Assembly (NCBI RefSeq): GCF_022376445.1
Contig: NW_025955051.1
Span: 62,001-126,000 of the forward strand
Length of the DNA stretch: 64,000 nt
Reading direction: 5' to 3'
DNA from: Fomitopsis serialis
Lineage: Eukaryota > Basidiomycota > Agaricomycetes > Polyporales > Fomitopsidaceae
Made by a program: the position numbers and the translations under genes. The notes beneath the pieces are model-generated. The model did no database searches, had not been told where the DNA came from, and saw only the letters and a program-made list of their open reading frames with translations. Of the stretch, positions 58,426 to 64,000 are shown piece after piece. Every line of letters begins with the position of its first letter. Within the stretch, counting starts at the first letter, position 1.

Positions 58426-60936
58426 CACTACCCGCACAACCCGCGTCGAACCGCGCAGCACCTGTACACAGGCAGGTACAGGTCTGGGTCGTGCATATCT
58501 AGGTCCTACATATACTGTTGCCTGGCAGCTCGCTAACGCGTTGATGGTTGGGCCTGTCCAATGTGTACATAGCATTATAAAATACATACCAACGAAGCTG
58601 AAGTGAAGCAAGAGACACGAGCTAGGGATGCGAGCGAGGATACCTGGCGGATTGGGTAGGGAAAGTGCCCAGAAATCAATCGGAAATGTCGCTTTTCCTG
58701 CACCTTTTCGTCCCATATCCTCCGAGGAAATACGGCGGGAAAGCGCAGGAAATCTTGCCTTTCCCACACATATCCTGTCAGAAAATTCCGCTTGACGCGC
58801 AGTGTATGTGAAATACAGGCAGTGACAATTCCATATCTAGGAGGCTAATGCTTTCGCATTTCCTGTTTCAGCGAAACGACGCACGTCACCCGGAGCTGTC
58901 AAACACCGCATTGCTAGAGTCTGCAATTACAACGACGCATCGAACGGCTGAACCGACCATGCCAATATGCCAGCCTGTGAGGTGAGTATCGGTGATACAC
59001 TTTGCAGTAACGCACACGATCACCCAGTACAAAGGTTCATACTTAGCTTGCAAGGCGGAACACCACTACCACGTAGTATTGCAACATATGGAGTTATCGA
59101 AGATGCACCCGCTGCTGAATGTCTGGAACCTATTGCGGGATCGGCCATGGCACAACAGATCGTGCAGCATCCGAATTTGAAAGCTGATCAAGCGCTGACG
59201 AGCCTGAGCCAAGGACGTGTCGCTCTTTCCAACGTGCGTTCCGACCCTCTCTTCCCGCTTATCCCTGTGCTGTCTACGCTCTGCACGGTGTGATGCTGGC
59301 TGACTGCGGCTAGTCTCTCGCAAGCAGATCCTCTGAGTCTCGCTGAAGAGCGGTTCGGTACATGGGCTCCGGGGTCGGCGAACACGTCCGAATGCTTGAC
59401 TCAGACGCGCTGAGGTGACCGACTCAGCTGAAAAGTGCTTAACTCACACTCTTATACGTCAGACTCCAGTACTAACATAATCGCGTAATGCAGACTCGCT
59501 GAACACCGCTGTTCGATATATCCGTTGTGAGTGACTCCGAACCCGCCCCACCTCAGACATCATCATGACAGTGATGTTCTTCTCATTTTTCATTGCGACC
59601 AATAGTCGCGTATGATGACCTGAGCCGGCAAGCTAAGCAAAAACGGGGATTTCCTTCATACCGAAAGCTCTGCGAGGAGGTTCGTTCCGCACCTGTGGCT
59701 TGCCTCGTTTGTAAGATGACCGTGCGGAGCACTGCTAACGACGTTTTCGGTCTTGTCTGCACAGATGACCTCGCAACACGGAGAAAACCCCGCGACGATT
59801 CTTGATTTACTCCTCTTGAAATGAGAGTGCGGGTGTCTAGTGAGTTGCGTCCCGCTCCAACATGGCGCATCACCTGGCGTACGACGCACAGTACACCGGT
59901 GCTGTGGGGACTCTCGGGCACTCGAGCGTGGCGATGGACGCATGGAGGTCAGGCATACCAATTGTGAATCAATCGATCCGCTTTGGACGGGCTGACCCAC
60001 ATACCACTGTAGCCTTCATTTAGGGCATTCCAAGCCTTGCATGGGCGAGATAGTGGGCTTATCTCGCATCGCTGGAACTGGTGCTACCGAAGTGGCCATC
60101 GCTCAGGTTGCCCATTCATCAGCCTATCCAATAGCAGATGAGCGGACAACCTGAGCGATGACCACCGTTCTGCTAGACTGCCACACGCAATGCGAATAGG
60201 GGAGGCGACGCAGTGCCGGTGTGTAGTTGCAACCACTTATACTCACCGAAGGCAGCTCGCTCAACCTCGTGACTAGATGAACGGTCTTTCCCACTCGCCG
60301 CGAGCACGCGCGATGTCGAACCCTTGGGAGGGACTTGGCCTGTGCGCGTGAGTACCGAGTACAGCTCAAGTCGACGACCGGGCTCAGGAAGCGGTTACTT
60401 CTTCCTCATGGAAAAAACATAGAATCCCGAATCGATGGGATTTGCGATGTGACGGTGTATCAATGTTTCTTGATCATCACTTCAGACCGGCGGAGCTCGG
60501 TGCGCCCATCGGCTGGATGTTCAATAACGTCAAATGCATCTTAAGCACGACAAGGCGTTGCCATGCTGGTATTTTACAAAGCGTCGGCCACCAGTCAGTG
60601 TCCGAATGGCCTGAGGGACGGGACACTTCGCACTTCAACGCTTCTGTTCCGAGCTCCGGTATATGCAACGGCCCGCATGCAACACTACGTCAACAGCCTA
60701 CTCACCTATACACCGCCTGCGCGCTTCAAACACCTGAATGAGACCGTCCGATCAAATACGTTCGATCTCACCGGTACCAGCGACTTGAAAGCGGCGCGTG
60801 TTTAGTCACATACTTGAAGTGGTATCTGGAGTGGCTTACGGGGAGATTTAAGCAGGAACGGTCCGTGGTCCCCATCCCACATCGAGCTCTAGCTCTGCAA
60901 CAATTGTGTTACAACCACACCCATACGATCGAATCC
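58426..60936. other. Long intergenic upstream of methyltransferase
   Basis: About 2.5 kb. Open frames at 58,967-59,293, 59,593-59,805, 60,442-60,741 and 60,563-60,805 (+ strand) have no recognised motif or consistent splice pattern. No gene called. The right end is the methyltransferase promoter. Confidence 0.35.
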
Positions 60937-61958
60937 ATGGTCGATACAGGGTCCCCCGGTCAGAACCAGTCGCAACCTATCGCGCACCAGGGCAGGACCT
61001 ATCAGTCCTACCCAGGCTCGAACTATGTCCTGCCTTCCGACGCACCCGAGAGAGAGAGGTACGTGTCCGCGAATTCTCTGGCGAAACCACGCTGACGACA
61101 TGCACAAGGCTCTCCCTTCAGCACCGATTGCTGAAAAGCGTGTTCGAGGACCGAGTGATCATCCCACCTGTCATTATATCGCCAGAAGACTCTGTGCTGG
61201 ACAGTGGGACCGGCTCAGGTAAGGCGGTCAACAAGAGCGTTGTGTGTTCACACCTAACGATATACGCAGGTACTTGGTTGCTCGACGCGATCGAGTCGAT
61301 ACCTGCGTCCACCGCCGTACACGCCGTCGATATCGAGTCTCGCCTTTGGCCCGTGAACGACCCCCGCGTCGTCGCACGAGGGAACGTCGATTTCCACGTC
61401 GGAAGCATCACCTCCCTCCCGGAGGACTGGACCGCCCGTTTTAAGCTCGTCCACCAGAGGCTGCTCGTCGCGGCGCTGCGCTCGCCGGAGTGGGTTCAGG
61501 CGCTCAGAGAGATCTTCCGGGTGCTGCAGCCTGGCGGATGGGTGCAGCTCGGCGAGGTCGGGCCCTGGAAGGCGGGCCCGGCGACGGAGAGACATACCGC
61601 GCTGCTGCTGGCGCTCTTCCGCGACAAGGACCTCGTGCTCGACTGCGCCACACACATCCCTGATGTGCTCCGCGAGGTTGGTTTCACCGACGTTTTTGTC
61701 GAGGAGCGGACGATGCCGATGGGCCGCTGGGCGGGGCAGCCGGGGATCGACGCGCGGAACAACTTCCTTGGTGTGTTCAGGGGCATGAAGACTCCCATTC
61801 TCAATGGCGGAGGATATGGCTTTGTTGCTTCTGAGACGAAATTCGACGCCCTCCTCGACGAGGTGGAGAGGGAGATGGACGAGACCCCGGGAGCAGAGAT
61901 CAAATTCTACATTATCTGTGCGCGCAAGCCTTCTCTTGTGCATGCGTCTCTTCTGTAA
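60937..61958 (+). CDS. SAM-dependent methyltransferase (class I, LaeA-like group)
   Basis: Small-molecule or regulatory methyltransferase. Three exons, 60,937-61,058, 61,109-61,218 and 61,270-61,958, join in phase to 306 residues with no break. The N-terminus has S-N-Y-V-L-P-S-D and then L-S-L-Q-H-R, matching the family start. SAM motif I, V-L-D-S-G-T-G-S-G-T-W-L-L, crosses intron 2. The acidic motif-II residue is in A-V-D-I-E, and the post-I strand region includes F-R-V-L-Q-P-G-G-W-V-Q-L-G-E-V. Motif I has S-G-T-G-S-G instead of the commoner G-C/T-G-x-G, a mild deviation. A 243-codon frame on the opposite strand is a shadow of the GC-rich exon 3. It shares family with the damaged gene at 8696, 52 kb away. 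Confidence 0.9.
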
Positions 61959-62955
61959 TACTCCGGGCTCTCTATTTATTTCCATGTCCTATTGGAGAGA
62001 GTACATCAGTAGTTTTCCTGGCTGACTTCCACTCGATACTCGTGATGAGATGAAAGAACGACTTTGTCAACTTCGTAATATATGATCTTGTATATCAGTC
62101 ACCGTTGTCTTTCGCAAGCGTAATCTGCGCAGGCCAGCACGCTCCTCTAGTAGGAACGCAAATACGCAAATACCCTCTGCATCAACATCAGCTGTCGAGA
62201 CTCATGTTGTGCGCGTTGTTGAACAAGTCTATCGATTATGTTAATCGGTTGAAGCCTCCTAGGCTATGTAACCGATCAGAATACAGTGCAAACTTCGGTA
62301 ACTCTTATAATGGAGACGAAACGTATCCTGCACCGGTCTTGTACATATTGATATGGCTGTCATGACTTCGTCGCAAACCTCCCCCACTTCGAAAGTCCAG
62401 CCCGGGCCTTCCCTTCGTCCACTGATTATATCGATGGTTGAGCCAATGAAGAAGATGAAGAGGACTTGTTGTGCGGCGCGTGCTGTATGAAAATGGAATG
62501 GAGGGTAGGGGAGACCAGAGCGCTTCGAAAGTTGGTACTTACCTAGATCAGTCTGCAGGAGGATCGAGCCAAACGAGGAACTGAGCGTGCGGCGTGCGCC
62601 GCCCTCTTCCGAGGGAGTGATGCGCGCCTAATCTCCTCCTGCGTACGTAGACTCACTTCTATGTACGTGACGCTCGTGCCTCGCTCTGCTTAGAGTATCA
62701 TCTAAGCTCGCCTCGAGCTCAGGCTGAATGGGGCTGATGCTTTGCTCCGATATTCAATGGCCCAGCAGAACACCGATAGTGATCGGATTTTGAACGGCGG
62801 CCTTCTCACCGGCGTTCGGGAGTGGCTTCTGGAGTATGGACGTATTCCGATGCGTATGTTACCTCTTACTTCTCTCACGCGCAGGTTGGGCAGCTGTATT
62901 GACATGGTGAGAACGCATGACAATCCTGCGATCTATATGACTCTTGCCCACTCGC
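61959..62955. other. Intergenic, methyltransferase to LEU1
   Basis: 3' flank of the methyltransferase and upstream region of LEU1; no gene could be supported. Confidence 0.5.
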
Positions 62956-62962
62956 TATAAAT
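62956..62962 (+). promoter_or_regulatory. TATA box of LEU1
   Basis: tataaat about 58-64 bases before the LEU1 ATG at 63,020, a normal core-promoter distance. Confidence 0.55.
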
Positions 62963-63019
62963 CCAGACGTTACGCGGATGAATGCGTCGACGGATGCTTG
63001 ATCGCACACAACGGTTGTC

Positions 63020-64000
63020 ATGTCCGTCTCTGAGAAACGCACCCTTTATGACAAGATCTGGGACTCACATATCGTGTGCGCCTTTGATTCACTTGTACAC
63101 TTTGCCTTCAAGTTGTTTGACACGTGTTGTCTCACAGAGAAACGCTTGAAGACGGGACGTCACTCTTGTATATTGATCGGTACGTCTTCATACTGCTCCA
63201 TAGTCCGCTTGTTGGTGGCCTGACTGGCAGCGTTGAATGCAGTCACCTTGTTCACGAAGTAACAAGTCCGCAGGCGTTCGAAGGGTTGTGAGTTCTCTGG
63301 CATTTCATACTTGCGGGCTATGTGATACAAGCCTGTCCACCACGATCAGACGCCTCGCTGGTCGTCGTGTCCGTCGACCGGATTGCACTCTGGCGACCGT
63401 CGACCATAACACTCCGTAAGTCGCACAACTTCTGGTAGGCTCATCTATTCTGACTTCGGGCATCGATTCATCAGAACTGTATCGCGAAAGTCATTCCGTT
63501 CGCTGAGTTCCTACGTCACGGACCCAGAGGCTCTGGCTCAATGTCAAGCATTGGACCAGAATGTCGCAGAGTTCGGGTTGACATACTTCAACATGCAAGA
63601 CAAAAGGCAGGGTACGTCGCCTCGTCCCCATTGAATCAGCAATTGTCGCTAATGCCACTTGGTCCCAGGAATTGTCCATGTCATAGGACCAGAACAAGGT
63701 TTCACGGTGCGCGGCACCTTCCAATGTAACGCATAACCCTGCTCATTGTTTCTTAGCTACCCGGTACGACCTGCGTCTGCGGTGACTCACACACAACGAG
63801 TACGTCGCTAGGCATACTGAAGCCTAGCACCCTGATATCAACATGATGTTTCCCGCTAGCACATGGGGCGTTCGGCTGCCTCGCGTTCGGAATCGGCACA
63901 TCCGAGGTCGAGCACGTCTTGGCCACCCAGTGCCTCCTGCAGACGAAGAGCAAGAACATGCGCATCAACATCGACGGCGCACTAGCCGAGGGTGTCACCT
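63020..64000 (+). CDS. LEU1: 3-isopropylmalate dehydratase, 5' part (runs off window)
   Basis: Aconitase-family Fe-S enzyme of leucine biosynthesis, interconverting 2- and 3-isopropylmalate. The ATG at 63,020 starts [16 protein letters not shown]. Successive small exons give [63 protein letters not shown], and the active-site C-V-C-G-D-S-H-T followed after an intron by H-G-A-F-G and [16 protein letters not shown]. All match the conserved fungal enzyme closely. The gene continues past base 64,000. As a conserved housekeeping gene it is a likely syntenic anchor at the edge of the accessory region. Confidence 0.95.

Noticed and set aside
61254..61985. 243-codon open frame on the - strand
   Set aside because: Exact antisense of the conserved methyltransferase exon 3 in GC-rich DNA; rich in Arg/Pro/His with no motif. 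A shadow frame.
1..64000. CRISPR arrays, bacterial operons, rRNA or clear tRNA genes
   Set aside because: None seen; introns and gene families show a fungal nuclear sequence. tRNAs could be missed by eye.

Overview
The window looks like an Agaricomycete (basidiomycete) nuclear chromosome, most likely a polypore relative. Genes are split by many short GT-AG introns of about 45-70 bases, gene-flanking DNA is CpG-rich, and the families are typical of wood-decay mushrooms: multigene P450s, GMC oxidoreductase, type-B carboxylesterase, seven-helix membrane proteins, UbiA-type prenyl enzymes and LaeA-like methyltransferases. Because introns break the reading frames, gene models here were joined by hand from exon pieces. 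Exon borders are reasoned from splice signals and family motifs, not from transcripts.

Layout. Left block (1-14.7 kb): six metabolic genes, all on the + strand: three cytochrome P450s (the first cut by the window edge), a SAM-dependent methyltransferase with frame breaks, an isoprenylcysteine-methyltransferase-like membrane protein and a UbiA-family prenyltransferase or cyclase. A decayed LINE fragment lies between the last two. This set resembles a terpenoid or meroterpenoid biosynthetic cluster. A seven-helix membrane protein (17.4-19.4 kb) follows.

Middle block (20-37 kb): rich in repeats. Two diverged copies of a 2.6-3.0 kb repeat (20.6-23.2 and 30.8-33.9 kb) bracket an intact GMC oxidoreductase gene on the - strand (26.4-29.5 kb). 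The 3' part of that gene lies in a sharply bounded 1.24 kb block that has almost no CpG. A 1.0 kb element with 200-base terminal inverted repeats (36.0-37.0 kb) sits just upstream of a type-B carboxylesterase (37.4-39.8 kb).

Right block (40-64 kb): mixed intact and broken genes. It holds a decayed HTATIP2/FMP52-like oxidoreductase, a truncated P450 next to another repeat copy, a 5'-truncated LINE with a poly(A) tail and a 12-base target-site duplication, an intact P450, a broken monocarboxylate-type transporter, a second seven-helix protein, an alpha/beta hydrolase with one frameshift, a 5'-truncated alpha/beta hydrolase, a pair of inverted low-complexity arms, an intact SAM methyltransferase and the 5' end of LEU1 (3-isopropylmalate dehydratase). 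LEU1 is a primary-metabolism gene and probably marks the conserved edge of this accessory region.

How the genes could work together (inference): the UbiA enzyme would build or cyclise a prenyl skeleton. The P450s, GMC oxidase and methyltransferases would tailor it, and the esterase and hydrolases would cleave or release esters. The product cannot be read from the sequence.
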